A stretch of 64,000 nt of DNA from Superficieibacter sp. 1612_C1 (GCF_015234305.1 NZ_JADGMI010000005.1:310001-374000); one strand, 5' to 3'; shown: positions 18,306 through 27,670, counted from the stretch's first letter. Made by a program: numbers and translations. The notes: generated by a model not told the origin, from the letters alone.

Positions 18306-19846
18306 TGCTCTCCGACGCTATTTTTATGGGGACGCGGATAGCGGGCAAAAGCCTCCTGCTCATCCAGCGTCTGATGGTTACGAATAAAACGCTGCGACGC
18401 CTGCTGATGAGGCTGGAAGTCCCACTGCGGGATCGCATCCCGGCCCGCCACGCGGGTCAAAAAAAGCCGTTTTTGCTGGCTGGCCAGCACCTGTTGATTC
18501 AGCTGTGCCAGATCCCAGCGCGATGCCACTTCTTCAGCAAACGCCTGCGCGACATCCTGATAGTGTTCATCGGCAGTCAGATTGCGCAACTCATGCGGAT
18601 CGTCCGGTAAATTGAACAGCTGCGGCGCTTCATGCCAGGTACAGACATATTTCCACGGCCCACGACGGATCATCACCTGCGGGCCCACCGCACCCTCCGC
18701 CAGATATTCGGCGCAGGCCCCGTCCGGTCCGGCCTCCCCGCGCAGATGCGGCACCAGGCTATGCCCGTCGAGTGGCGCAACCGCGCTGGCGCGACGATCT
18801 TCCCCGCTTGCCAGCTCGACAAATGTCGGCAACAGATCGACCAGCGATACACTCTCTGCCACGCGGCGCGGTGCAAAAAGATGCGGGTTATGCACAATCA
18901 GCGGCACGCGCACGGCATTTTCAAAAAACGACATCTTGTACCACAGGCCGCGCTCGCCGAGCATTTCGCCGTGGTCGGCAATCACAAACACCACCGTATT
19001 CTTCGCCAGCCCGGTCTCTTCGAGGGTGTTGACGATCTCGCCAAAGCAGTCGTCCACATAGGCCAGCGCGCCATAATAGGCGTGACGTGCGCGGCGAATG
19101 TGCTCGTCGGTCAACAGCCCTTCTTCAAGCTGATACATGGCGCGCAAACGCTCTGAATGCGGATCGTTTTCCACATCCCGCGCGCCGATCTGCGGCAGAT
19201 CGACCTCTGCTTCGTTGATCCTGTCAAGATAACGTTTGGGGATCGCGAACGGATCGTGCGGGTGGGTCAGCGACAGGTGCAACAGAAACGGTTGCTCGTC
19301 CGGGCGACGGGCGGCGTCATACAGCCGTTGACGGGCGAGGAACAGCGCTTCGTCATCAAAATCGAGCTGGTTAGTGCGCACACACTCTCCCGCCTCCAGC
19401 ACCGAACTCATGTTGTGATACCAGTTGAGCCGACGCTCAGGATGTTTCCAGTCCGGCGTCCAGCCAAAATCCGCCGGATAGATATCAGTGGTCAGACGCT
19501 CATCAAAACCGTGCAGCTGATCCGGGCCGCAAAAGTGCATTTTGCCGGACAGCCAGGTGCGATAGCCCTGCTCGCGCAGATAGTGGCAGAACGTCGGCGA
19601 ATCGGCATGGAACTCGGCCGCGTTGTCATAAACCGCGTTACGCGAGATAAACTGCCCGGTCATCAGCGACGCGCGCGACGGCGCGCACAGCGGGCTATTG
19701 CAATAGGCCGATTCAAATACCACCCCTTCGCGCGCTAATTTATCAATATTCGGCGTCAGACTGACATTATTCCCATACGCTTTTAAAGCGCTCGCCGTTA
19801 ACTGATCCGCCATAAGAATAACGATATTCGGTTTATTTATAAGCAT
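18302..19846 (-). CDS. betC: Choline-sulfatase
   Basis: This 514-residue enzyme hydrolyses choline-O-sulfate to choline and sulfate. The sulfatase signature C54-A-P-S-R58 supplies the formylglycine nucleophile (Cys type, requiring a maturase), and D14-Q15 begin the metal site. The C-terminal region (LPDDPHELRNLTADEHYQDVA) matches the choline-sulfatase group. It is divergent from the LysR regulator and coupled to choX, so uptake and hydrolysis are made together. It could supply sulfur, or choline for osmoprotection. Confidence 0.9.
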   Translation of the reverse strand: MLINKPNIVILMADQLTASALKAYGNNVSLTPNIDKLAREGVVFESAYCNSPLCAPSRASLMTGQFISRNAVYDNAAEFHADSPTFCHYLREQGYRTWLSGKMHFCGPDQLHGFDERLTTDIYPADFGWTPDWKHPERRLNWYHNMSSVLEAGECVRTNQLDFDDEALFLARQRLYDAARRPDEQPFLLHLSLTHPHDPFAIPKRYLDRINEAEVDLPQIGARDVENDPHSERLRAMYQLEEGLLTDEHIRRARHAYYGALAYVDDCFGEIVNTLEETGLAKNTVVFVIADHGEMLGERGLWYKMSFFENAVRVPLIVHNPHLFAPRRVAESVSLVDLLPTFVELASGEDRRASAVAPLDGHSLVPHLRGEAGPDGACAEYLAEGAVGPQVMIRRGPWKYVCTWHEAPQLFNLPDDPHELRNLTADEHYQDVAQAFAEEVASRWDLAQLNQQVLASQQKRLFLTRVAGRDAIPQWDFQPHQQASQRFIRNHQTLDEQEAFARYPRPHKNSVGEQ

Positions 19847-19951
19847 TGTTCCGCCAAAGATAAAATTAATTCTGTAACCGTGATATTTTTATCGCACGCG
19901 AATTTCGCGCTGTGAAGTCATTATTTTATTATCGTGGCATAAGGTGCAATT

Positions 19952-20875
19952 ATGGCTGGAAAATTACAGCTCCCTCCATTACAGGTTTTAGTGGTATTTG
20001 AAGCGGCGGCGCGCCACGGTAATTTTACCGCCGCTGGCAATGAACTTGGACTTTCGCAGCCAGCGGTGAGTCAGCGCATTCAGCTGCTGGAGAGCCAGCT
20101 GGACGCGCCGCTGTTCGAGCGTCGTCACCGCGGGGTGCAACTGACCGAGGCAGGCAACAGCCTGTATCACATTGTACGCAGCAGCCTGAATGATATCAGC
20201 GAGCAGCTGGAGCGCACCCGCCACCAGCGCAGCGTGCTGCGTATCGACACCGATATGGGCTTCGCCAGCTACTGGCTGATGCCGCGCCTTAACGCTATTC
20301 AGGCGCTGATCCCCGGCGTCGAAGTGCAGGTTTCCACCTCGCCCAATGACTACAATTTTCGTGACAGTAACGCCCCGCTCACCATCTGTTTTGGCGGCGG
20401 ACACTGGCCGGGAACCCAGAGCCAGCGCCTGTTTCCCGAGCATGTGGTTCCCGTGTGTAATCAACATATTATGCAGGCGCTGGGTGATAATCCCACGCCA
20501 GCGTCGCTGCTGCGTTTTCCGCTGCTGAAGCTGCCGGAGACCCGCCCTCAGCGCTGGCTGACCTGGGATGACTGGTTTCGCCAGCAGCGGCTACAGCCCG
20601 GTAATATCAATGCTTCGCGCACCTTCAACGCCTACTCGTTAGTGATCCAGGCGGCGCTTGAGGGACAGGGCATTGCGCTGGGCTGGCGGCCGCTGATCGC
20701 CCCGTTAATCGCCAGCCGCCAGCTGTTTATCTGCGGCCCGGAAATGCGCAGCGAACGCGGCTATTTTTTAATTTCATCCGCCAGTAAATCTTTATCACCG
20801 CAGCAGCAAAAAGTGAAATCGTGGCTGCTGGATGAAGCGTGGAATTTTCACTATTCCGATCTCGCTTTGCCATAA
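19952..20875 (+). CDS. LysR-family regulator of choline-sulfate use
   Basis: The 307-residue LysR regulator has an N-terminal winged helix (AAARHGNFTAAGNELGLSQPAVSQRIQLLE, residues 18-47) and a C-terminal effector domain of the GcvA type. The gene lies between divergent betC-choX and co-directional choVW, which are the obvious targets; the 105-bp gap to betC can hold the LysR sites. The inducer is probably choline or choline sulfate. Confidence 0.85.
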   Translation: MAGKLQLPPLQVLVVFEAAARHGNFTAAGNELGLSQPAVSQRIQLLESQLDAPLFERRHRGVQLTEAGNSLYHIVRSSLNDISEQLERTRHQRSVLRIDTDMGFASYWLMPRLNAIQALIPGVEVQVSTSPNDYNFRDSNAPLTICFGGGHWPGTQSQRLFPEHVVPVCNQHIMQALGDNPTPASLLRFPLLKLPETRPQRWLTWDDWFRQQRLQPGNINASRTFNAYSLVIQAALEGQGIALGWRPLIAPLIASRQLFICGPEMRSERGYFLISSASKSLSPQQQKVKSWLLDEAWNFHYSDLALP

Positions 20876-20983
20876 TTGTTATAACTTAAGCAATAAAATG
20901 ACTATTAAAAAACCGTAAAACATTTTCCGTCTGATACTTATTTTAAGGTAGGGTAGCGTTGCGCCCATTAAATATGTGATTGC

Positions 20984-21823
20984 ATGATGACAAAACCGAT
21001 AATTGAACTGCGCAAGGTGAATAAATACTATTCAACCTCGGCACAAGGCTCCTTTTTTTCACGCCAGGATCCCAAAGCCACGGTGCAGGCCCTGAATGAC
21101 ATTAACCTGGAGATTTTCCCCGGTGAGATTTTCGTCATCGTCGGTCTGTCCGGCTCGGGAAAATCTACCCTGCTGCGCACGCTTAACCATTTGATCCCGC
21201 CTGAAGAGGGCGAGGTCACGTTTGAACGGCAGCCGCTGGCGACGCTTTCCGCAGCCAGCCTGATCGCCCTGCGCCGCCAGCATATCGGGATGGTCTTTCA
21301 GTCCTTCGCGCTATTCGACGAGCGCACGGTGCTGGACAACGTTGCTTTTGGCCTTGAAGTGGCGGGCGTGGAGAAGACGGAGCGCCACCAGCGCGCCCGC
21401 GCCATGCTGGAGAAAGTCGGTCTCGCCGCCGTTGCCGACCAGTATCCGCACCAGCTTTCCGGCGGGATGCAGCAGCGCGTTGGCCTCGCACGGGCGCTGG
21501 TGGTGAACCCGTCGGTGCTGCTGATGGACGAAGCGTTCTCGGCGCTGGACCCGATTATTCGCCGCGAGATGCAGTCCCTGCTACTGAACTTGCAGGCTGA
21601 GCATCAGCGCACGGTGGTGTTTGTCACTCATGATATGGAAGAGGCGCTGCGGCTCGGTTCGCGCATCGCCATTATGGAGAAGGGCCAGCTGGTGCAGGTC
21701 GGCTCGCCGGAAGCGCTGATTAACGCGCCCGCGACGCCATACGTGCGCCACTTCTTCTCCGGCGTTGATGTCTCCCGCTGGCAGCTGGCGGAGAACTATG
21801 CCGACGTCTGGCCCTCGCACTAA
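20984..21823 (+). CDS. Choline ABC transporter ATP-binding protein ChoV
   Basis: A 279-residue ABC ATPase of the quaternary-amine (ProV/OpuAA/ChoV) group. Visible motifs are Walker A GLSGSGKST (about 56-64), signature LSGGMQQRVGLARAL (about 155-169) and Walker B LLMDEAFSALDP (about 175-186), then the switch histidine in VTHDMEEAL. It ends soon after the nucleotide-binding domain and has no CBS pair, unlike ProV. The permease gene follows 12 bp later. Confidence 0.9.
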   Translation: MMTKPIIELRKVNKYYSTSAQGSFFSRQDPKATVQALNDINLEIFPGEIFVIVGLSGSGKSTLLRTLNHLIPPEEGEVTFERQPLATLSAASLIALRRQHIGMVFQSFALFDERTVLDNVAFGLEVAGVEKTERHQRARAMLEKVGLAAVADQYPHQLSGGMQQRVGLARALVVNPSVLLMDEAFSALDPIIRREMQSLLLNLQAEHQRTVVFVTHDMEEALRLGSRIAIMEKGQLVQVGSPEALINAPATPYVRHFFSGVDVSRWQLAENYADVWPSH

Positions 21824-21835
21824 AAAGAGAATGAT

Positions 21836-22663
21836 ATGGCTTATCCCTTAGATTTCAGCCGTGAGATCGACCACGGTATTCAGGCGCTGCTGACGCACGC
21901 AGGCGGATTTTTTGACGGTCTTGCGGCCGTCATTGACGGTTTTGCTGGCGGGCTGGAGACGGTGATTAACTGGCTCAACCCGTGGGGGCTGGTGGTACTG
22001 ACGGTGGCGCTGGGACTGTGGCGCATCGGCAAAGGCTTTGCGGTTTTCGCCCTGCTGGCGATGCTGTACATCATCTATAGCGGCTACAGCGATCACGCCG
22101 CGGTGACGCTGGCCCTGACGCTCTCTTCCACGTTTTTCAGCCTGCTGATCGGCATTCCGCTCGGCATCTGGAGCGCGCGCCGGGCGGCGGTGGGCAGCAT
22201 AGTACGCACCCTGCTCGACTTTATGCAGACCATGCCCGCGTTTGTTTATCTGATCCCGGCGACCATCCTGTTCGGGCTGGGGCGACCGCCGGGGATTTTC
22301 GCAACCGTGTTGTTTTCCATGCCGCCGGTAGTCAGGCTGACCGACCTCGGCATTCGCCAGGTCAACGCGGCGCGTATTGAGGCCGGACTGGCGTTTGGCT
22401 GTACGCCGCGACAACTGCTGTGGAAGGTGCAACTTCCTGCCGCGCAGCCCGCAATTATGGCCGGCGTGAACCAGACCATCATGATGGCGATGTCGATGGT
22501 GATTATCGCCTCGATGGTCGGCGCGGGCGGACTGGGCAACGACATCCTGAGCAGCATTCAGCAACTGGATATTGGTCCCGGCCTGCAAAGCGGCATTGTG
22601 GTGGTGCTGATGGCGATCCTGCTCGACCGGCTCTCCGCCAGTCTGGCCCGCCGCCAGCGTTAA
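21836..22663 (+). CDS. Choline ABC transporter permease ChoW
   Basis: A 275-residue inner-membrane permease with about six helices and the EAA-type loop contacting the ATPase (EAGLAFGCTPRQLLWKVQLPAA, about 180-201). It belongs to the ProW/OpuAB group. It is encoded directly after choV and completes the importer together with choX across the regulator gene. Confidence 0.9.
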   Translation: MAYPLDFSREIDHGIQALLTHAGGFFDGLAAVIDGFAGGLETVINWLNPWGLVVLTVALGLWRIGKGFAVFALLAMLYIIYSGYSDHAAVTLALTLSSTFFSLLIGIPLGIWSARRAAVGSIVRTLLDFMQTMPAFVYLIPATILFGLGRPPGIFATVLFSMPPVVRLTDLGIRQVNAARIEAGLAFGCTPRQLLWKVQLPAAQPAIMAGVNQTIMMAMSMVIIASMVGAGGLGNDILSSIQQLDIGPGLQSGIVVVLMAILLDRLSASLARRQR

Positions 22664-22681
22664 ATTACAGCTTCGATAGTC

Positions 22682-22715
22682 GCGGAATGACTATGCGGAA
22701 GCATACTCATTCCGC
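22682..22715. terminator. Long hairpin after choW
   Basis: GCGGAATGA and TCATTCCGC form a 9-bp stem, extended inside by ATGC/GCAT around a GGAA loop. It begins 19 bp after the choW stop. Confidence 0.6.
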
Positions 22716-22761
22716 TGACCGCGCGGCTATTCGGAGTAGCATCGCGGCTGAGGAGAAGTGT

Positions 22762-22794
22762 AACCCGGCAACGGCACGGCGCAACCGCCGGGTT
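22762..22794. terminator. Hairpin between choW and the TerA-like gene
   Basis: AACCCGGC and GCCGGGTT form an 8-bp stem followed by CAGGTTTT on the + strand. It lies between two convergent genes. Confidence 0.5.
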
Positions 22795-22824
22795 CAGGTT
22801 TTGCGAGACGGCTTCAGAAAGTCT

Positions 22825-24045
22825 TTATACGTAGCGCTTGCCCTTTTTAGTGCTGGCCGGTTTACCCTTGAATACCCACGGACCATCAACGGTCAGTACC
22901 ACGTTATCGCCCTTGCGGGTCAGCCACGGCGTATCTTCGCTGCCCTCTTCCGAGGTGACGCCTGCCGGACGCAGCACGATGCTGTCTTCATCAATTTCAA
23001 TCAGGCCAATAACGTAGGTATAAATGCCTTCGTCATCGTCGCCGTTGTTGAAGTCATACGCACACTCAACGACCTGCTCGCCATACTCCATGCGCATCGT
23101 CGGTTGCAACGAGGCCACGGATACCGCGCCGTTGCTGACCGCAGAGTACACGCTGCACACGATAGCCACTTTCCCGCCCATCAGGCGTGAAATGGCCGGG
23201 TTGATCTCCACGGTTTCCGTGCCGGGTGCCGAGGCGCTGGCGGCGACCACATCGCCACCGTGGAGGATCCACGGATACGCATCAAACGCGCCAGGATTAT
23301 CCGGCGCGCAGACCAGCGACATTTGACCGTCCGGGCGCAAAATACCGATGCGCAGATCGAGATCGTCGTTATCCTCGCCATCACCGTTATCAATCCAGGT
23401 CGCGCTGACGCGAATACTTTTTGGTGCTCCCGCGCCCTTAACAAGTGAGACTTTATGCTGGGCATCGGGTTTGGTGAGGGTGACTTTTTTCAGGCTGACC
23501 GGCGGGGTGACCGGCGCTGGCGATTCCACCTCAATGCCGTACAGATTACACAGTCCCGCCAGCCCGGAGTTGAACCCCTGCCATACCGCACGCGCTTTGT
23601 TTTCGCCGTTACGCACGTACAGCTCGAGCACGATGATCCCGGTCTCCTGGCTAAACGCGCCGGGAGCAAGTTCAAGCGTCTGGCTGCCCGCGACGATCTG
23701 CGCCCGCAGATCGTTTACGCTGGCGAACCCTGCCGCACTGCCATCCTGGGTTAACGTGACGGCGATTTTGACGATCTCCGCCGGCAAACGTGAGAGATCA
23801 AAATCAATGCAGTGGCTTAGCGTTGCACCGCTGGCAGCAGGCGCAATAAAGGTTGCGGCTCCCGAGGCGTGCTGCGGCGCGTTAAAAAAAACCATATCGT
23901 CATCGTTAATCACCTTTCCGGAAGCGGTGACCAGAAACGCCGTCAGGTTGACGTCGAGATCGGCGCTCGCGGTGTGACTTACGCGCACTTGTCCGCGCGC
24001 CTGCGCCAGCGTGGTATTCTGGCCAGGTTGTAATGATTGATTCAT
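22825..24045 (-). CDS. TerA-like protein (TerD superfamily)
   Basis: This 406-residue cytoplasmic protein has two parts. The N-terminal TerD-type domain (about 1-175) has the calcium-site style pattern DLDVNLTAFLVTASGKVINDDDMVFF. The C-terminal domain (about 195-390) has DDLDLRIGILRPDGQMSLV and DAYPWILHGGDV, as in TerA. Ter proteins usually come in terZABCDEF clusters for tellurite, colicin or phage tolerance; none of the others is nearby, so this is an orphan. It ends in a basic tail. Its partner is unknown. Confidence 0.75.
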   Translation of the reverse strand: MNQSLQPGQNTTLAQARGQVRVSHTASADLDVNLTAFLVTASGKVINDDDMVFFNAPQHASGAATFIAPAASGATLSHCIDFDLSRLPAEIVKIAVTLTQDGSAAGFASVNDLRAQIVAGSQTLELAPGAFSQETGIIVLELYVRNGENKARAVWQGFNSGLAGLCNLYGIEVESPAPVTPPVSLKKVTLTKPDAQHKVSLVKGAGAPKSIRVSATWIDNGDGEDNDDLDLRIGILRPDGQMSLVCAPDNPGAFDAYPWILHGGDVVAASASAPGTETVEINPAISRLMGGKVAIVCSVYSAVSNGAVSVASLQPTMRMEYGEQVVECAYDFNNGDDDEGIYTYVIGLIEIDEDSIVLRPAGVTSEEGSEDTPWLTRKGDNVVLTVDGPWVFKGKPASTKKGKRYV

Positions 24046-24099
24046 CGGGTCATCCTTTCCTTCACTGTAAATTTATCTCCCCCGGTTTATCACAGCCGC

Positions 24100-24999
24100 T
24101 CACCGGAGGGAATCGACAATGTGCTGTCGCAGCCAGATATGACCGGGATCGCGATGCACGCGTTCGTGCCACAGCATCATCATATCGAACCCGGCAATCT
24201 CCAGCGGCGGCTCAACAATTTTCAGCGTGGCGGTTTGTTTAACAAGACGCTCCGGTAGCATCGCCACCAGATCGGTACGCGCCAGCGTCTCCAGCATCAC
24301 TAAAAAATGGGGTACTGACAATACCACCCGCCGCGACAGACCTTTATTCGCCAGCGCTACATCGGTCGCCGCATGGAAGCCGCCGCCGTCCGGAGAGACG
24401 ATGACGTGCTCCAGCTGGCAGAACTGCGCCAGCGTGGGCTGCCGTTTAAGCGCCGGATGATCGACCCGCCCTGCCAGTACATAACGTTCGGTAAACAGAT
24501 GTCGCTGATGCAGCGACAGCGGCGCGCCGTCGCGAGTATGAAAAACCAGATCGACATCCTGCTGCTCCGCCTGGCGGACGATCTGATCCGGCCGCAGTTC
24601 CAGCACCGCCAGCCGGGTGCCCGGCGCAACGCGACGTAATTCGCTTAATGCCGGAAGGATAATCGCCGATGCCATGTAGTCGGTGGCAACGATACGCCAG
24701 GTGGCCGTCGCCTGCGCCGGATCGAAGGCTGTAGCGGGAGCGATGGCCTTCTCCAGCACCTCCAGTGCCTGACGCAGCGGTTCACGCAGCGCCTCAGCTC
24801 TGGCGGTGGGCTGCATACCGCGCGGGCCGGGCAACAAGAGCGGATCGGCAAAAATATCCCTCAGCCGCGCCAGCTGTACGCTGACCGAAGGCTGCGATAA
24901 ATTCAGCCGCCGCGCGGCACGCGTGACGTTGTGCTCGGTTAACAACACGTCCAGCGTCAGGAGTAAATTCAGATCCAGGTTGCGGAAATTAACCATCAC
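24100..24999 (-). CDS. LysR-family regulator, divergent to quinone reductase
   Basis: The 299-residue protein has an N-terminal winged helix (LLTEHNVTRAARRLNLSQPSVSVQLARLR, about 19-47) and an effector domain of the NodD/SyrM type. It is divergent from the NAD(P)H oxidoreductase gene, 84 bp away, the usual layout for a LysR regulator and its target. The inducer is probably a quinone or other electrophile, by inference. ATGs at 24999 and 24996 are both possible starts. Confidence 0.85.
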   Translation of the reverse strand: MMVNFRNLDLNLLLTLDVLLTEHNVTRAARRLNLSQPSVSVQLARLRDIFADPLLLPGPRGMQPTARAEALREPLRQALEVLEKAIAPATAFDPAQATATWRIVATDYMASAIILPALSELRRVAPGTRLAVLELRPDQIVRQAEQQDVDLVFHTRDGAPLSLHQRHLFTERYVLAGRVDHPALKRQPTLAQFCQLEHVIVSPDGGGFHAATDVALANKGLSRRVVLSVPHFLVMLETLARTDLVAMLPERLVKQTATLKIVEPPLEIAGFDMMMLWHERVHRDPGHIWLRQHIVDSLR

Positions 25000-25083
25000 T
25001 ATACCTGTAATTTAAGCAATCAATTTCTACTATAGCGGCCTGCAACTTACCATGCAGTGACTTTCTCAGGTCAGGTAACGCTT

Positions 25084-25869
25084 ATGAATATCCTTATTGT
25101 TTATGCTCACCCGGAGCCACGTTCGCTGAATGGATCGCTGAAAAACGTAGCGGTTAAGTACCTTGAGCAGGCAGGTCATCAGGTACAGGTGTCGGATCTC
25201 TATGCTATGCAGTGGAAATCGCAAATCGATCCTGCTGACAGTCTTGCGCCGGTTCAGGGCGATCGTTTTGATCCCTCCCTGGATTCAAAATATGCGTTTG
25301 AACATGGCATGCAGAGTGACGACATCGCCCGCGAGCAGGAGAAATTACGCTGGGCCGACGCGGTGATTTTCCAGTTTCCGCTGTGGTGGTTTTCAATGCC
25401 CGCGATCCTCAAAGGCTGGTTTGATCGGGTTTATGCTTATGGCTTTGCCTACGGCGTCGGCGAGCATAACGATCGTCACTGGGGCGATCGCTATGGTGAA
25501 GGGACGATGGCAGGTAAACGCGCCATGCTGATCGTCACCACTGGCGGCTGGGAGTCGCACTATAGCCCGCGCGGGATCAACGGCGCGATCGACGACATCC
25601 TCTTTCCTATTCAGCACGGGATGTTGCACTATCCGGGGTTTGATGTACTGCCGCCGCTGGTGGTGTATCGCTCAGAAAAGATGGACGAGGCGCGGTATGG
25701 CGAGCTGACCCGGCAGTTAACGCAGCGGCTGGATGATTTATGGCACACCGCGCCGCTGGCGTACCGTAAGCAGAACGGCGGGGATTATGCGATCCCGGAA
25801 CTGACGCTGCGGGAGGAGCTGGCAGTGGGGGAATCGGGTTTAGCGATTCATCAGCACAAGGGGGCGTAA
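25084..25869 (+). CDS. NQO1-type NAD(P)H:quinone oxidoreductase
   Basis: A 261-residue flavodoxin-fold enzyme beginning MNILIVYAHPEPRSLNGSL, which marks the FMN/FAD phosphate loop. The FQFPLWWFSMPAILKGWFDRV stretch (around residue 100) and TTGGWESHYS (around 155) are signatures of the NQO1/MdaB group, which reduces quinones by two electrons to avoid radicals. The ATG at 25084 gives the family's normal N-terminus; an upstream in-frame ATG adds nine unrelated residues. It is controlled by the divergent LysR gene. Confidence 0.88.
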   Translation: MNILIVYAHPEPRSLNGSLKNVAVKYLEQAGHQVQVSDLYAMQWKSQIDPADSLAPVQGDRFDPSLDSKYAFEHGMQSDDIAREQEKLRWADAVIFQFPLWWFSMPAILKGWFDRVYAYGFAYGVGEHNDRHWGDRYGEGTMAGKRAMLIVTTGGWESHYSPRGINGAIDDILFPIQHGMLHYPGFDVLPPLVVYRSEKMDEARYGELTRQLTQRLDDLWHTAPLAYRKQNGGDYAIPELTLREELAVGESGLAIHQHKGA

Positions 25870-25879
25870 CACGCCTCGT

Positions 25880-25911
25880 CCTGCCAGCACAGGGAAAGCC
25901 CGGCTGGCAGG
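25880..25911. terminator. Bidirectional terminator
   Basis: CCTGCCAGC and GCTGGCAGG form a 9-bp stem, followed by GCGTTTATT. It sits between the convergent quinone reductase and ParB-like genes. Confidence 0.7.
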
Positions 25912-25915
25912 GCGT

Positions 25916-26950
25916 TTATTCCTCCCGGCTAAGGATCTTCTCCAGATATTCCTCAAGCTGGTGCCGCCGCAGATAGTCGCTCACTTCCCGTACCCAGCTT
26001 TCACCGTTTCCTAATATCGCGCGGCTGCTGGTGGAAGCGTGCAAATAGCGGTTATCGTAGAGGTTAATCAGCGTCTGATTCATTGAATCAACATTGAAGC
26101 CCGGCTTTTTGCGCTGCTGATGCTCCAGCGAACGCAGTATTCGCTCCTGCTTCTCAGGGTCCGGAGTAAAAACCTGCTCGTTCAGCTCGCTGATCACCAG
26201 GAATTCGGGCGGGATGCCCTCTTCCCGCGCCGCCTGAAAACGATAATGCCCGTCGAGGATCACAAAGGACGCCAGCCCGGCGATATACCAGACGAGGACG
26301 GGCGGAAGCTGCCCCTCGCGGCATTTTTTCCGCCACCACTTCAGCCGTCCGGCGTCAGTATCGACCGCGTAACGGCCCAGCAGTAAATTCCCTCCCCACC
26401 ACCAGTCCACCATTTTTACCTTCTCCGGCTGGCTGAGATCGGCCATATCCTCGGCATAGAGCATCCAGTCGCAGCCCATGTTATCGGCGCTGGCCGGAGA
26501 GCGAAAATGCCAGTTTTCCGGGGTAAACGGCTTTTTGAGCGAGTACGAGGCACGCTCTTTCACCTGCTCCATCGGACGCATCAGCCAGCGGCGCGCGGGC
26601 AACAGCGGCGAAGGTGATTCCATTAACTGACGGGCAAAATAGCGGCACCATTCACGGGTCCATGCCTCAGGGCCTTTGCGAAGAATGGTTTCGATATCCT
26701 GCGACGTGACGGGCGGCAGCAGATTTTGCTGGTCCGGGTGATCGGCGTTAAACACCAGCCAGACGCCGGAATAGTCGTTGAGTACCGTCGCCCAGAATAG
26801 CGTCTCACCGCGCACGTTCAGCGCCATCCGCCCGTGGTGACCACTCAGCATCTCCAGGGTTTGTGCTTTTTCGCTATCGCGGACGATAAGTTCAAGGCCC
26901 TGCCAGTGATCGTTGCGGTCGAGGAAATCTTTCCACCAGTAGTGAGGCAT
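25916..26950 (-). CDS. ParB/Srx-motif protein of unknown function
   Basis: The 344-residue protein has no membrane segment. The recognisable part is around residues 235-260, FVILDGHYRFQAAREEGIPPEF, the ParB/sulfiredoxin-type DGHxR motif that binds nucleotide in ParB-fold proteins. The N-terminal half is Trp-rich and unlike anything I recognise. It lies 30 bp downstream of an XRE repressor gene in the same direction, so the two form an operon. It could be a nucleotide-dependent DNA-binding protein or nuclease; no helix-turn-helix partner domain is visible in it. Confidence 0.65.
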   Translation of the reverse strand: MPHYWWKDFLDRNDHWQGLELIVRDSEKAQTLEMLSGHHGRMALNVRGETLFWATVLNDYSGVWLVFNADHPDQQNLLPPVTSQDIETILRKGPEAWTREWCRYFARQLMESPSPLLPARRWLMRPMEQVKERASYSLKKPFTPENWHFRSPASADNMGCDWMLYAEDMADLSQPEKVKMVDWWWGGNLLLGRYAVDTDAGRLKWWRKKCREGQLPPVLVWYIAGLASFVILDGHYRFQAAREEGIPPEFLVISELNEQVFTPDPEKQERILRSLEHQQRKKPGFNVDSMNQTLINLYDNRYLHASTSSRAILGNGESWVREVSDYLRRHQLEEYLEKILSREE

Positions 26951-26980
26951 AGAGAAGGCTCCGGTTGGGGATGACAGACG

Positions 26981-27304
26981 TTAAGATGTTTTGTTTTTTA
27001 CCAGTGTCAGGATTTGCGCTTTGCCCTGCGCGGAGAGATTTGCCCACCCAAGCGCCAACTCAGCCAGTTCATCATCCACAATATAAAAATACGCCAAGGG
27101 CACATCCAGCGCGGACGCAAGCTGCTGCGCGATGTCGATATTGGCCTGATGTACACCCTTTTCGTAACGGTTGATCCGCGTGCTCGCCACGAACTCGTCG
27201 ATCCCGGCCAGAATGCCGAGTTTTTTCTGCGACAGCCCTTTCGCAAGACGCGCGGCCTTCAGACGCTGACAGAAGATATCCGGGTAATTAATTGATGTGC
27301 TCAT
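26981..27304 (-). CDS. XRE-family repressor
   Basis: A 107-residue Cro/CI-type helix-turn-helix protein: RLKAARLAKGLSQKKLGILAGIDEFVASTRINRYEKG (about 14-50), then a short helical tail. Its start codon abuts a 19-bp perfect palindrome, so it should repress itself. It is divergent from a Ner-like gene and upstream of the ParB-like gene. The pair of opposed regulators resembles a miniature phage switch, although no other phage gene is adjacent. Confidence 0.85.
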   Translation of the reverse strand: MSTSINYPDIFCQRLKAARLAKGLSQKKLGILAGIDEFVASTRINRYEKGVHQANIDIAQQLASALDVPLAYFYIVDDELAELALGWANLSAQGKAQILTLVKNKTS

Positions 27305-27358
27305 AGCTACGATAGTCGTAGCTTTTTCGCTTGCCAGATACTACGAATAACGTAGTAT
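27305..27358. promoter_or_regulatory. Twin palindromic operators
   Basis: AGCTACGA-TAG-TCGTAGCT (27305-27323) and ATACTACG-aataa-CGTAGTAT (27338-27358) are perfect inverted repeats sharing the half site CTACGA/CTACG. A further TAGTCG half site follows near 27366. They fill the gap between the two divergent regulators and are their likely binding sites. Confidence 0.75.
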
Positions 27359-27403
27359 TACATCAGTAGTCGTTCTACCCATTGGCAGATATCAGGAGGA
27401 AAT

Positions 27404-27670
27404 ATGCATCAGGGTTGGCATACCGCAGACATTATTGCGGGTCTGCATAAACGCGGAACATCAATGGCAGCGCTCTCCCGGGCAGCTGGGCTAAGTTCGT
27501 CCACGCTGGCGAATGCGTTGATCAGACCGTGGCCTAAAGGAGAAATGTTGATAGCCGAAGCGCTTGAGGTGCATCCAAGTGCGATATGGCCGGAGAGGTA
27601 TTTTGGGAAGGATGGGGAGTTGATTGACAGAGGGAGATTGATGCGGGGGAAAAGAGGTTTAAAGAGTTAG
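27404..27670 (+). CDS. Ner/SfsB-like DNA-binding protein
   Basis: An 88-residue protein of the Nlp/Ner family: WHTADIIAGLHKRGTSMAALSRAAGLSSSTLANALIRPWPKGE followed by the PSAIWPERY motif. Mu Ner is a small Cro-like regulator. A good AGGAGG ribosome-binding site precedes the ATG. It is the last gene before the island's left end, so it belongs to the chromosomal flank or to an older element there. Confidence 0.85.
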   Translation: MHQGWHTADIIAGLHKRGTSMAALSRAAGLSSSTLANALIRPWPKGEMLIAEALEVHPSAIWPERYFGKDGELIDRGRLMRGKRGLKS

